DNA from: Brachionus rotundiformis
Taxonomy: Eukaryota; Rotifera; Eurotatoria; Ploima; Brachionidae
Direction: 5' to 3'
Length of the DNA stretch: 64,000 bases
Assembly (NCBI GenBank): GCA_016802295.1
Contig: JAESIW010000118.1
Coordinates: 831,622 to 895,621 of the forward strand
The position numbers were made by a program, and so were the translations under genes. Within the stretch, counting starts at the first letter, position 1. The number at the start of each line of letters is the position of its first letter. The notes under the pieces are model-generated. The model saw only the letters and a program-made list of their open reading frames with translations. It was not told the origin of the DNA and made no database searches. Shown one piece after another: positions 13,641 to 23,708 of the stretch.

Positions 13641-14582
13641 ATGAAGTCCCAAATATACTCGAGTAGTTCAAGTAGCAGCAGTGCAAGCAGTTCGAGTGTG
13701 GCATGTGGTCAAGTGGTTTCGGCACTGGCGCCCAAGCGATTCGTGTTCATTCTGAACGCGTTTGTGAACGGCTTTGTCCAGCTGAAGCTCTGCGCCGACC
13801 GAACCGACTTCGAGTACATAGTCGAAATCTACTGGTCAAACGACACCAGGTCCTATGTAAAACGCACCTATGACGACTTTGCCATATTTCACAGAAACTT
13901 GTGCGAGCAATTTTGCGAATTGGCCAATTCCAAGTCACCGATGCCCGCGCTGCCCGCCACTAAAAAGCGATTCTGGATCAGCAATCTTAAGCTGGCCGAG
14001 TTGCGCGAGACCGAGCTAAACAGCTACGTTCAGCGCCTGCTCAAACTGCCCACCCACATAACCCATAGTCAAATAGTGCTGCGGTTCTTCGAGTCGCACC
14101 AAGGCGACCCGAAGCCGCCCCCGCCGCCAACATGCCTCATGTCCAACGAGACCAGTACCGAGTTCGGCAGCGACTCGTTCGATGCAGAGGACAGAAATTT
14201 GGATGACGAGTACATAGAGAGCTATTTAAAACAGTCCAGTGATAACACGTCTGATATCTATGAAGATGATTTGGAAGAGAAAAAATTGGAAGCCAAGCAG
14301 GCCAATTTGTGGTGGGACGAGGACAATGCGCTCAATGAGCTTACCACGTCCACTTCTTTCGAACTTGGCAGTCAATTCAACTTGAACATGCTGGGCAGTT
14401 TTTACTCAGAGCAGAATGACGATGCCGAAACCCTGAAAACTTTGGAGTCAATACTGAAAACAAGCGATTTGTTCTCGACCATTTCTCGAAACGATCCATC
14501 CGTGTCCTCCTACAGCTCGTTTAAGTATCGAACCAGACCGGATGCCAATTTGGACTTGGCCAAGAGATTGTCGCTGTCGTGA
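13641..14582 (+). CDS. Intronless PX-domain protein, p47phox/Tks-type PX
   Basis: A 313-residue protein with one recognisable domain, a phox-homology (PX) phosphoinositide-binding module at about residues 40-155. The phosphoinositide-site consensus RR(Y/F)xDF appears as KRTYDDF (74-80), preceded by EIYWSNDTRSYV. A Pro-rich loop (PALP) and LKLPTHITHSQIVLRFFESHQGD follow; the last stretch resembles the end of the PX domain in p47phox/NOXO1/SH3PXD2 proteins. The SH3 domains expected of those scaffolds are absent, and the gene ends at a clear TGA. The N-terminus is a poly-Ser run (residues 7-19), and the C-terminal half is acidic and Ser-rich, probably disordered. An in-frame TAA lies 6 nt before the ATG, so the start is firm. 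Third positions are GC-rich in a very AT-rich setting. It likely binds endosomal or plasma-membrane phosphoinositides; the exact orthologue is unclear (sorting-nexin-like or a reduced Nox organiser). Confidence 0.85.
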   Translation: MKSQIYSSSSSSSSASSSSVACGQVVSALAPKRFVFILNAFVNGFVQLKLCADRTDFEYIVEIYWSNDTRSYVKRTYDDFAIFHRNLCEQFCELANSKSPMPALPATKKRFWISNLKLAELRETELNSYVQRLLKLPTHITHSQIVLRFFESHQGDPKPPPPPTCLMSNETSTEFGSDSFDAEDRNLDDEYIESYLKQSSDNTSDIYEDDLEEKKLEAKQANLWWDEDNALNELTTSTSFELGSQFNLNMLGSFYSEQNDDAETLKTLESILKTSDLFSTISRNDPSVSSYSSFKYRTRPDANLDLAKRLSLS

Positions 14583-17042
14583 ACGGTGCTTAGTGTAAAT
14601 ATGGTAATCGTGTGTACAAAGAATGGCTATGGCTTGTATTATAAATGGAAGATAATTTAACCATAATCCCTAAACTATCTGAACTTTCAATCTTGACCAT
14701 CGACCCAACCCAAAGCTATTTATTAATTAATTGAAAGAGTTTTTTAATCTTTAAAAGCAATTATTAATTTGATTAAATTTTTATTTTAAAAAAATATTAT
14801 TTAAATTTAAGAGAGTTTTTTTTTTTAATAAAATTATTATATTAATATAAAATTATTTTTTATCAATTAATTTAAATATTTATAAATAAACTATTTAAAA
14901 TGATGATTTTGCATTTTAATTGCTTTACAATTGAACAAATTTAAAATTTTTGATTTTTTTGTATCTATGGGGATTTATTTTGATTTTTATTCAAAAATGT
15001 TTATAATTTTGTGCATACAATATGATCCTATTGTTCAAACAAGCTAATCAATCATTAAGGCAAATTTTTTAAATATAGAATATTATTTATCTGTTTATAA
15101 TTATATTTCAATAAAAAATTCAAATCAAATCTTTGCTTAACTGTTATAAGCATTTTTTCATTTTTATTCAAACTAATTGATCAAAGAAAGAATTCTTCTA
15201 TCTATCTAACTTATTTATAAACTTAATCAATTGGGGAACCATAAGCATTTTTGGTTTAATGAGTCAAAATGAAAATAAACTATTTGAATAGATTTATATC
15301 TTAAAAATTTCAAAATCAAATGATCACCGTATATTTAGATATGAATTATCTAGTTAATTTTGAGACTGGCATTTTTATCTTAAGATCAGACGAAACCAAA
15401 TTTTGATATTAGAATGGCGATTGAGAGCTTAAGTAGATTGTTAAAAATTTTTAATTAAAAAAGATATAAATAAAATTTATTTTCTTTAAATCATAAATTG
15501 AATAGACGAAATTCTTTTTTATCTTAAATAAACAAACACGAAGAGTTGGTTATAAGACCAATTTTCGATGATTTTTTTCACTCTTTTTATTGATAGGCTT
15601 ATCTTTAATAGGATTTTTCTTCACACAAAGATAATCCCTTTAAATTCTAATATTTTAACAAAAAATTAATCAAAATATTCAAACAATAATAGATATTGAT
15701 TTAAAAATTCACATTAAGTATGATAAAAAAGTAAGTAATTTAGATTGATAATCCGAACTTTGGAAAAAAATGAACTAAAAGTGAAATATAATTTTTATTA
15801 GAGCAACAATGTAAATACCAATAATGCCAAAATTTAAAATACATGATAATAATCTATTGATCAAAATCACATTTTTTTATTAATCACTATTAATTTAAAT
15901 ATTTGAAAATATAAAAATATTGATATTAAATTAGATATGATTTAATCGTTTGTCAATGGTACAATTATTAGCAGCAAAAATTCAAAAAAATGAGGCAAAA
16001 ACAAAACCATTAATAATTATTAGAAGTCTACTATAGCAGGACTACGTAAGTCGTTCTAAATTGACCCTAGAATAGTAACTATTGATATTATTATTATTAT
16101 CAAACAAATGGAATTTTAAATTTTAAAACTTTTTTGAAGTTTTTTTTAATCAAAAATATTTAAGAATAAAATAAAAAGTGATTTTATCAAATGGTTAATT
16201 TTTGTAAAAGAAAATATCTTGCCTTAAATTATCACTTTTCCATCAGCTCATTAACTATAATAAATACAAAATCAACATAATTCAAAAAAGATTTATTTAT
16301 TTGTATTGTCTGTTCAAAAGATATGGGGATTTGCAATTAAATTTAAAAACATTGAATTGAATCACTTAAACTTCAAAGTTTTTAAATCAATCACCTTTCT
16401 ATAAGACATTTTGAATTATTTTAATCAAAAATAAATTCTAATCTACAATTTTATAATTCATTTCTAACCTAAAGAAATTAATTAAAGATACACTACTACT
16501 AGTAATTTTAATATTTTTGTGTAATTAAAAAGTCAGAAGCAAATTTTATAAGTTATACCAGCTTAGTTATTAATGATAATAATTGTATGCTATTAAAATT
16601 AAACTTTAATAATAGATTAATAATTTTGCTGTCGAATTTACCAAATCATGGTCTCGTTTATTTCGTATACTGAAATATGAAAACAATTAATTACCAATTT
16701 TATTGTATCTATGGAAAGAAACTAATTTTTGTCTTATAGAAACAAGGTACTATTTGTGGTAATTGCATAACAATTTTGGTATCTAATGTGCAAAACTAAA
16801 AAGGCTTTTTGAAAACAAGTATGGGTTAAAAGCGTACTTGAGTTCAAAAAAAAAACTCTTTCCATTCATATACTTGGTATTCACGTTCATTAATCGACTT
16901 CCAAGCAAATTCATTATTTAAAACAAATGTGAAATTGAGCATTGAGCAAATATTAATACTTTTTATTTTTTCTCTATTATAAATAAGACTTAAAAATTTA
17001 AATTTTTATATTTAAATTTTAGGAAAAAAAGTTCTTGGTAAA
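14583..17042. other. AT-rich intergenic region
   Basis: Between the PX gene and ABCF2. I see no coding frame, repeat structure or RNA gene. The last bases before ABCF2 (TTTTAG near 17017-17022) resemble a splice acceptor, so part of this stretch could be a 5' UTR intron. Confidence 0.55.
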
Positions 17043-18959
17043 ATGCCGTCGGACGCAAAGAAAAAAAAAGAACAACAAAAAAAAGAAGCCCGCAAGAACA
17101 AAAATAAAAAGTCAACCAAACCAAGTGATAATCAAGAGGATAATGATAATCAAGAAGAAAATGAACTGGTCGAGCAAGAACAAACAGCCGAAAATGGACA
17201 AAGCAATAGTTTGGAACAAGTTGAGTCCGATGACATGTTTCCAGAATTGACAAAAAGGCTAAAATTCTTGGCTCTATTGGACAAGCAGAACGCGGACAAT
17301 CGCGCTTGTACAGGAGTGCTGGCATCGCATCCAAATGGCCGCGATGTTCACATACACCAGTTTTCTCTTACATTTTATGGTCAGGAGCTTGTCGTAGACG
17401 CTAATTTAGAGCTTAACATGGGACGTCGTTATGGTATCATTGGCCTAAACGGCTCTGGTAAATCAACTATCCTAACTGCAATTGCCAAAAAAGAAATTCC
17501 CATACCAGAACATGTTGACATTTATCATTTATCGCGAGAAATACCAGCGACCAATAAGACAGCTATTGAAGCTGTCTTGGAGGCAGATGAAGAAATAGAA
17601 AAATTGGAACAAGAAGCGGACAATTTGGCACACTGCAATGACATTGAATCTCAGGAGCGTTTGAATGACATCTATGAAAAGCTTGATGAGCTCAATTCGG
17701 ATACCAGAGAGACCAGAGCGGCACAAATTTTGTTCGGTCTTGGCTTCAATGGTCAAATGCAGCGAAAACAGTGCAAAGACTTCAGTGGAGGCTGGAGAAT
17801 GAGAATTGCACTGGCCAGAGCTCTTTATCTAAGCCCTACTTTGCTCTTATTGGACGAGCCGACCAACCATTTGGATTTGGACGCTTCTGTGTGGCTGGAA
17901 GAAGAGCTCAAAAAGTACAAACGCATCTTGGTCATAATTTCCCATTCACAGGACTTTTTAAACGGTGTTTGCACCAACATCATTCATTTGAACAAACAAA
18001 AACTCACCTACTATACTGGAAACTACGACCAGTATGTGCAGACAAGACTTGAGCTCGAGACCAATCAAGCTAAAAGATACCAATGGGAACAAGACCAGAT
18101 CGCTCACATGAAGAATTATATAGCGCGTTTTGGTCACGGTTCGGCCAAACTCGCCCGACAAGCTCAGTCAAAGGAAAAAACTCTGAAAAAAATGGTCGAT
18201 TCTGGCCTCACTGAAAAAGTGGTTTCGGACAAATTGCTCTCATTTAGCTTTCCGGATTGTGGCAAGCTACCACCACCTGTTCTTAGTGTACAGAATGTTA
18301 GCTTCAAGTACAAGGACGAGGATAAATGGATTTACAAAAATTTAGATTTTGGCTTTGACATGGACACGAGAGTGGCACTGGTCGGACCCAATGGTGCTGG
18401 CAAGAGCACACTTTTGAAGCTCATCGATGGTCAAATATTGCCAACAGACGGCCAAATTAGAAGAAACACACATCTTAAAATTGGCCGATACCATCAGCAC
18501 TTGGCTGAGGAATTGGATTTGAATCTTTCAGCTCTAGAGTACATGATGAAGGCTTTTCCAGAAGTGAAAGAGCAAGAAGAAATGAGGAGGATAATTGGGA
18601 GATACGGTCTGACTGGCCGACAGCAAATTTGTCCCATGAAAAACTTGTCTGATGGTCAGAAGAGTAGAGTAGTTTTCTCATGGCTGGCTTACCAGTGCCC
18701 GCATTTGCTGCTGCTGGATGAGCCGACCAATCACTTGGATATAGAGACCATAGACGCTCTGGCCGATGCACTAAACACTTTCGAAGGAGGTCTTATTTTG
18801 GTAAGTCACGATTTCCGTCTGATCAACCAGGTTGCAGAAGAGATTTGGATTTGTGATAAACAAACCATTACCAAATGGAACGGAGACATCATTTCCTACA
18901 AAGAGTTTTTGAGGAAAAAAATTGAAAAAGAACAAAATTCATTGAATAAAATTAGATAA
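17043..18959 (+). CDS. ABCF2: ABCF2, ATP-binding cassette protein of subfamily F
   Basis: A 638-residue soluble twin-ABC ATPase of the ABCF2 family (related to yeast Arb1), cytosolic and nuclear, linked to ribosome biogenesis and translation rather than transport. It has no membrane segments. After a Lys-rich N-terminal tail comes cassette 1: Walker A GLNGSGKST (about 134-142), signature FSGGWRMR (about 246), Walker B LLLLDEPTNHLDLDA (about 269). Next is the ABCF linker with KNYIARFGHGSAKLARQAQS, then cassette 2: Walker A GPNGAGKST (about 448), signature LSDGQKSR (about 533), Walker B LLLLDEPTNHLDIET (about 557) and SHDFRLI. It begins MPSD, like animal ABCF2, and diagnostic strings such as ASHPNGRDVHI and HSQDFLNGVCTNIIH are present. 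An in-frame TAA lies upstream. There is no intron in the coding region. Length is close to vertebrate ABCF2. Codons are AT-rich, unlike Brahma and CK1 gamma in the same window. Confidence 0.98.
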   Translation: MPSDAKKKKEQQKKEARKNKNKKSTKPSDNQEDNDNQEENELVEQEQTAENGQSNSLEQVESDDMFPELTKRLKFLALLDKQNADNRACTGVLASHPNGRDVHIHQFSLTFYGQELVVDANLELNMGRRYGIIGLNGSGKSTILTAIAKKEIPIPEHVDIYHLSREIPATNKTAIEAVLEADEEIEKLEQEADNLAHCNDIESQERLNDIYEKLDELNSDTRETRAAQILFGLGFNGQMQRKQCKDFSGGWRMRIALARALYLSPTLLLLDEPTNHLDLDASVWLEEELKKYKRILVIISHSQDFLNGVCTNIIHLNKQKLTYYTGNYDQYVQTRLELETNQAKRYQWEQDQIAHMKNYIARFGHGSAKLARQAQSKEKTLKKMVDSGLTEKVVSDKLLSFSFPDCGKLPPPVLSVQNVSFKYKDEDKWIYKNLDFGFDMDTRVALVGPNGAGKSTLLKLIDGQILPTDGQIRRNTHLKIGRYHQHLAEELDLNLSALEYMMKAFPEVKEQEEMRRIIGRYGLTGRQQICPMKNLSDGQKSRVVFSWLAYQCPHLLLLDEPTNHLDIETIDALADALNTFEGGLILVSHDFRLINQVAEEIWICDKQTITKWNGDIISYKEFLRKKIEKEQNSLNKIR

Positions 18960-19412
18960 ATTTTATAATCTTTTTTATTATTTTGTTCAAGTTCAAATTG
19001 TTGAAAAGAAATAAAAATTATTTTTTTCTATTTTATTTTTATAATAATATTAAAAAAATTGATTTATTTATTTTGAAACAATAATTAAAATAAACAAGTA
19101 TTAAAGAGACGTTTTAAGTTTAATTCAGGACTATTTTACCATCATTAATTATTCAACAGGGAAATTAAATTAAGTCGCTCTTCATTTTAAAATATTAATA
19201 TTTTATAATTAAAATTTTGATTCAAATTTATTAACAAATTGTTTATTTAACAAAAATATTAACAATCTTTTATTTGAAAATAAACACTTTTAGATTATAT
19301 ACCAATATATTTAAATGATCAAGTTCGCCATAAAATTTTAAAATCACAATTAGATATCTTCCATCTTTAAACAAATTTGATCAATTTATTTTTCCTTTTA
19401 AATTTGAAGTTT
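18960..19412. other. Intergenic region between converging genes
   Basis: About 450 nt of AT-rich sequence where ABCF2 (+) and the unrecognised membrane-anchored gene (-) converge. It probably holds both 3' UTRs, with AATAAA-type words on both strands. No other structure seen. Confidence 0.5.
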
Positions 19413-20730
19413 TTACTTATCCAAGGGTAGATTCTTTTCCAGTGTTAGTATTAGCTCGGCATCATTGAGGCGTCCTGCCGCCTCTAGCTTAACCTTTAAT
19501 TTATCTCTGATTACATTTTCTTTATCTATTACACATCTAAACTCAATCGGTTTACCAATACTACTCAAAGAACGATGATTTTTTATTATTTTATCTTCAA
19601 TTACCTTATTAAGATCAATCGAGCTAAGAATATTCCTCAACTCTTTAAATAAGTTATTAACTTTAGCATAAAGAATTTTTGTTTCATACCCTGGTTATTC
19701 TGAACAGATCCGATCAAATCATTTTGGTACTTAGTTGCCAACTCAGTGTCATTAAGCATAAAATCATCTATCAATTGGTACATTAGTGCCGCGGCTATCA
19801 ATTTAGCAGTGTCCCCTTTTTTTTCTATATAGAACATTAGTTCGGCAGTGGCCTTTTTTCCTTCAATTTTCAATTGACCCTTTGGAAAAGATGTAATTAA
19901 ATGTGGAAGATTTGAAGGCTTTTTAGTCACTAATTTTAGCTCTGGACTATTTTTCTGGATCAAAAGCGACAAAAAAACCAATGGTGGGCCAAGATTTTTC
20001 ATTTTTTGCTCATCATTGAACATTATATCAATCACTTTAAATATGTATCTTTCATTAATGACAAGAGTTTTCAAAAGTTCTTCAGAATCTTTTTTCAAAT
20101 ATATACAAAAATCAATTTGTACTTATATCAGATTTTACATTGGTGTAAATTAGAGTCATTTATTCTTCCAATTTCTTCTGGAGACATATGACAATCTTGT
20201 TCAATTTGGTGAAATGTTTCGAATAGCTTAAACCATTTTAAATTGGAATTCTTGAACTTAATGTCAATTGAACTTATGGCCCATCTTAAAAATTAATTTT
20301 TATTCCAAGATTAAATTCCAATTTAAGCAATACATTTGTCCAAGTTTGGTGCAGTTGACCAATAGTTCAGCGAATTCATCTTGATACTCTTCATCAGATT
20401 CTTTATGTAAGTCTAAATTAAACTTCAAGAAACCTCAAAGATAAATTAATTGATTTAGCTTGCCAAGATACTTACCGAAAAGCGTTCAGCATTTTCGCTT
20501 ATCTGTGGAATATTTTCTTCTTTAATTGATGAGGTAAGGGATGGGCCGGCGTATTTAGCGATTTGATTGTTCGATAGGGCAATTATTGTGGAATTTTGCT
20601 GCAGTGTTTTTACCAAATCGCGGTTAGGGTCGTGGATAAATTGGCTATGAAAATAGTAGGCTCCAATTCCTGTACCAGTGAGCACAGACAGACCAAAAAA
20701 AAGCTTACGTCTTAAATTTTTAATGATCAT
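19413..20730 (-). CDS. Unrecognised N-terminally membrane-anchored protein, five exons
   Basis: I do not recognise this family. Five exons read in order on the minus strand: 20730-20476, 20422-20334, 20284-20139, 20088-19690 and 19642-19413. They are joined by introns of 53, 49, 50 and 47 nt with GT..AG ends and matching phases, giving 372 residues. The N-terminus is basic (MIIKNLRRK), followed by one hydrophobic segment (about residues 10-28, FFGLSVLTGTGIGAYYF), fitting a signal anchor or mitochondrial inner-membrane anchor. The rest is soluble, charged and mostly helical, with many Leu/Ile heptad-like stretches (for example SEELLKTLVINERYIFKVID), and ends LEKNLPLDK. No catalytic motif is visible. 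The exact frame agreement across four tiny introns makes the gene model strong even though the function is unknown. TTG and CTG codons lie in frame upstream, but the first ATG is at 20730. Confidence 0.8.
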
Positions 20731-21330
20731 CAGATAGTATGGCAAATTTATTCTGTTATTTAAAAAGTTTCAATTTTATTTTTTAAATGTTAAGTTTATA
20801 TTAATTTATTTTAGATAATTATGAAAATTAGTAATAAATAATTTTTTTGCTTTTTAATTACAACAATAAGTTAATCATAACTTATTCAAAGAGGTAATGA
20901 GTTAAGTTTTTTGTTGGTAAATTACCTCATTGTTTTTATATGATTATAGATTTAATTGATAGAATAGATATGAAATTTTTTTAAATAAAAAATTAATAAA
21001 AAATTTTAAATATCCCAAAATTAAAGTTTTATTAAAAATATTTTTGTTAAACTAATTATGAGTCCTTATAGACTAATTTGTATAGTATAATTTTTATGAG
21101 AGAAAAATTTTAATATTATTATTTTTATTTAATAAAAAAGAGCTCAAAATGAAAAAGTATTATGAAATTAAGTGTGTATTTTGTTTTTTTTATTTTGCAA
21201 AATACAAAGAAAAAAATCTCTAAAAAGAATATTAACTTTATTTAGAGTCTTATCTATAGATTAGTCATCTATTTTTATATATAATATTTTATTTTTTATA
21301 TGATTAGAAAAACTTCGGACTTAATTTAAA
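20731..21330. promoter_or_regulatory. Shared upstream region of two divergent genes
   Basis: A 600-nt AT-rich interval between the starts of the membrane-anchored gene (-) and CHMP4 (+). It must carry the promoters of both. I see no specific element beyond A/T tracts. Confidence 0.4.
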
Positions 21331-22063
21331 ATGAGTTTGTTTGCAAAATTGTTTGGCTCAAAACAAAATTCTGGCAATGCACCGTCGCCTCAGGAAGCCA
21401 TCCAAAAGCTACTAGAAATAGAAGATCTTTTGCGCAAGAGACAAGAAGTTTTGGAAAAAAAAATCGATGACGAAATCAAAGTTGCCAAAGCAAATGGTGT
21501 CAAAAACAAGCGCGTAGCCTTGCAAGCATTAAAACGAAAAAAAAGATATGAACAGCAATTGAACCAAATTGATGGAACTTTGACCACTTTAGAGTACCAA
21601 AGAGAATCATTAGAGAACGCCAACACTAACACCGAAGTGCTAAAGACTATGGGCATGGCAGCCAAAGCGTTCAAATCGGCTCATCTGGAGCTCGATGTCG
21701 ACAAAGTCCAGGACCTAAAAGATGACATTGCCGAACAGCAAGAAATTGCCAATGAGATATCAAATGTAATTTCGAGTCCGATCGGCTTGGACGCCCAGAT
21801 CGACGACGATGAACTTTTGCAAGAGCTTGAAGAGCTCGAACAGGAGACCTTGGACGATCAGCTGCTCAACATACCTCCTGCAGCTACAGACACTTTGCCA
21901 AGTGTCCCTGTTGGCGAGCCTAGTATTAACACAAGTAATATCCACTTGTTTATCTTATCTATTCAATTAACTCATATGCTTTATAGGTGCGAGCAAACAG
22001 ACTTCGAGCAAAGTAAGTGCCGAAGAAGCCGAGCTGAACGAGCTAATGAATTGGGCCTCGTAG
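21331..22063 (+). CDS. CHMP4: CHMP4 / Snf7, ESCRT-III core subunit
   Basis: Core filament subunit of ESCRT-III, which polymerises on membranes during multivesicular body formation, abscission and membrane repair. Two exons, 21331-21934 and 21987-22063, with a 52-nt intron, give 226 residues, matching the family length of about 225. The N-terminus MSLFAKLFGSK is the amphipathic membrane-inserting region. The basic helical core follows (EAIQKLLEIEDLLRKRQEVLEKKID, KNKRVALQALKRKKRYE). The acidic half (LQELEELEQETLDDQLL) carries the family's MIM-like region. After splicing the C-terminus becomes SKVSAEEAELNELMNWAS, the amphipathic tail that binds the ALIX/Bro1 domain (ELENWA in vertebrates). Reading straight through the intron would destroy that tail, so the spliced form is the right one. 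An in-frame TAA precedes the ATG. Confidence 0.97.
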
Positions 22064-22656
22064 GTGTTCATTTGTAAAATTTTTTTATATACTAGAGGCC
22101 GGTTTATTCGTCAAAATTGTATAATCATTATGAAATCATTATGGACCTTTTATTCTTATAATTTTTTTCAATAAAATTTCCGATTAAAAAATGACATCTT
22201 GATTGATAAAGTGAACTATCTGTTTACAAGATACTTTAACATTTAATCATTTTTTAGATAATAATTTTAGACCGAGGCAAATATTTGATAATAATCAAAT
22301 AAAAAAATTACCATCAAGTCAATAAAGTTCTTAGATTTTTTTAATTAGCTATCTAACTATCTGATTATTATATATATTTATTAAATATTTATTCTACTAA
22401 ATAAAATTTATATCAATCTTCATTTAATAATTAACTACTTTTATAAAAATTTTAATAGTTGATTTAATTATTTAAATTAGACTAATATCAAAAGTTTGAT
22501 CATTTAAACTTCAGTATTTTTTTGGTCTCTCCTTGATTAAAAACTACTTATTAATCTTGAATAATCGAAACTTAGTTAATTATTTTATATTATTTTACAA
22601 AGTATTTATCTTATTAAATAAATGAAATTAATTTAAAAAGAAAAAAAAATTTATTT
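22064..22656. other. AT-rich interval between converging genes
   Basis: About 590 nt between CHMP4 (+) and MRPL47 (-), presumably both 3' UTRs and spacer. No coding, repeat or RNA signal recognised. Confidence 0.5.
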
Positions 22657-23562
22657 TTAAAATTCATCGTCATAGAAGTGTTTTTTAGGTTGTAATCTTT
22701 CCTGAATGTTCTTTGGAAGCTCATTGGGAGCTGGTTTTCTAATGAGCTCATGATATGGCCGTGGTGGTTTGTAGCCGTACTTTTTCTCAAAGTATTCTTT
22801 CAAGTACTGCTTATCGTCAGCATATTCTGGATGATTTTTGATCACCGTATGAATAGAGTAATCTATTTTTTTCACCAATTTTCTTCTCTCTTTACGAAGC
22901 TTGACTCGATTGAGTGTATTATAAAATTTGCTCCAGTACTACAAGAAAAAAATTATTATCTTATCTACATTACTAAATAAAAAATAAAAACATACTGGAA
23001 TTTTTTTATAATGGTATTTTAGTTTCCACATACGATTGAGATACCAAGGCACCAAATACTCTCTAGGTTTGTAATATTGGATATGGCCAAAACTATTATA
23101 GCGCCGGTATGGTATTGGTTTCTTTGTCTCGCCAGTTTCAAGAAGATTAAAGGCTATATTTCTTTCCTCGACAACACTTAGAACATTTTCCATACTCAGG
23201 TCCACCTTGGCTATGCGTTCATGACTTGGCATGGGCAGTTCTTTTTGTTTATAAATCTCTTCCATTGTCAAAAGCATATTTCTTTCTTTGTGTAAAATAT
23301 ACCACAGTTTGTGAAGATCAACATTACTCTTAAGTCTTAACTCGTCCAGGGTCCATGGCCGGCCGTGTTTTATCTTTTCTTCAGTCCAATTTTTTTTATC
23401 ATCAAAAAATTCCATCAGTTTGGTCTCTGTAGTTGATGTTGTATAAAAATTCTTGTTTAAATAGCTTAATTGGGGGGCCAGTGCCGGGGTTTTCGGCATT
23501 AATTTGGACAAGTCAGTGCCCACAATCAATGCCTTATTAAATCTGCTTATTAGTTTAAGCAT
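22657..23562 (-). CDS. MRPL47: Mitochondrial large-subunit ribosomal protein uL29m (MRPL47)
   Basis: Mitochondrial ribosomal protein L47, the mitochondrial form of bacterial L29 near the exit tunnel. Exons 23562-22996 and 22938-22657 with a 57-nt intron (phase 0) give 282 residues. The N-terminal ~45 residues are basic and Ser/Thr-rich with few acids, as expected for a mitochondrial targeting sequence. The MRP-L47 core begins at LMEFFDDKKNWTEEKIKHGRPWT and continues LRLKSNVDLHKLWYILHKERNMLLTMEE and LPMPSHERIAKV, closely matching the animal family. Exon 2 starts YWSKFYNTLNRVKLRKERRK and ends in a basic tail. Human L47 is about 250 residues; this one is modestly longer at the C-terminus. Its start lies only 146 nt from the divergent Prune gene. 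Confidence 0.95.
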
Positions 23563-23708
23563 TTTTGCTAATATACTTTAAAATAAAAATTTAAATTAAT
23601 TTTTTTTTCAATAGATGCATATATAACTTAAATTTTGAATTTTTTATACTTTTAAATGTAATAAATATGTTTTATGGTTAATAATAAATAAGTCAATAAA
23701 TTGTTTAG
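23563..23708. promoter_or_regulatory. Compact bidirectional promoter between MRPL47 and Prune
   Basis: Only 146 nt separate the two start codons. The interval is almost entirely A/T with poly-T runs. On the MRPL47 side it reads ATATTAG followed by CAAAAATG, and on the Prune side TTTAG directly abuts ATG; both look like splice acceptor sites placed just before the start codon. Confidence 0.5.

Noticed and set aside
21935..22077. Unspliced CHMP4 reading of 248 residues
   Set aside because: Splicing the 52-nt intron restores the conserved ELNELMNWAS tail and the usual family length.
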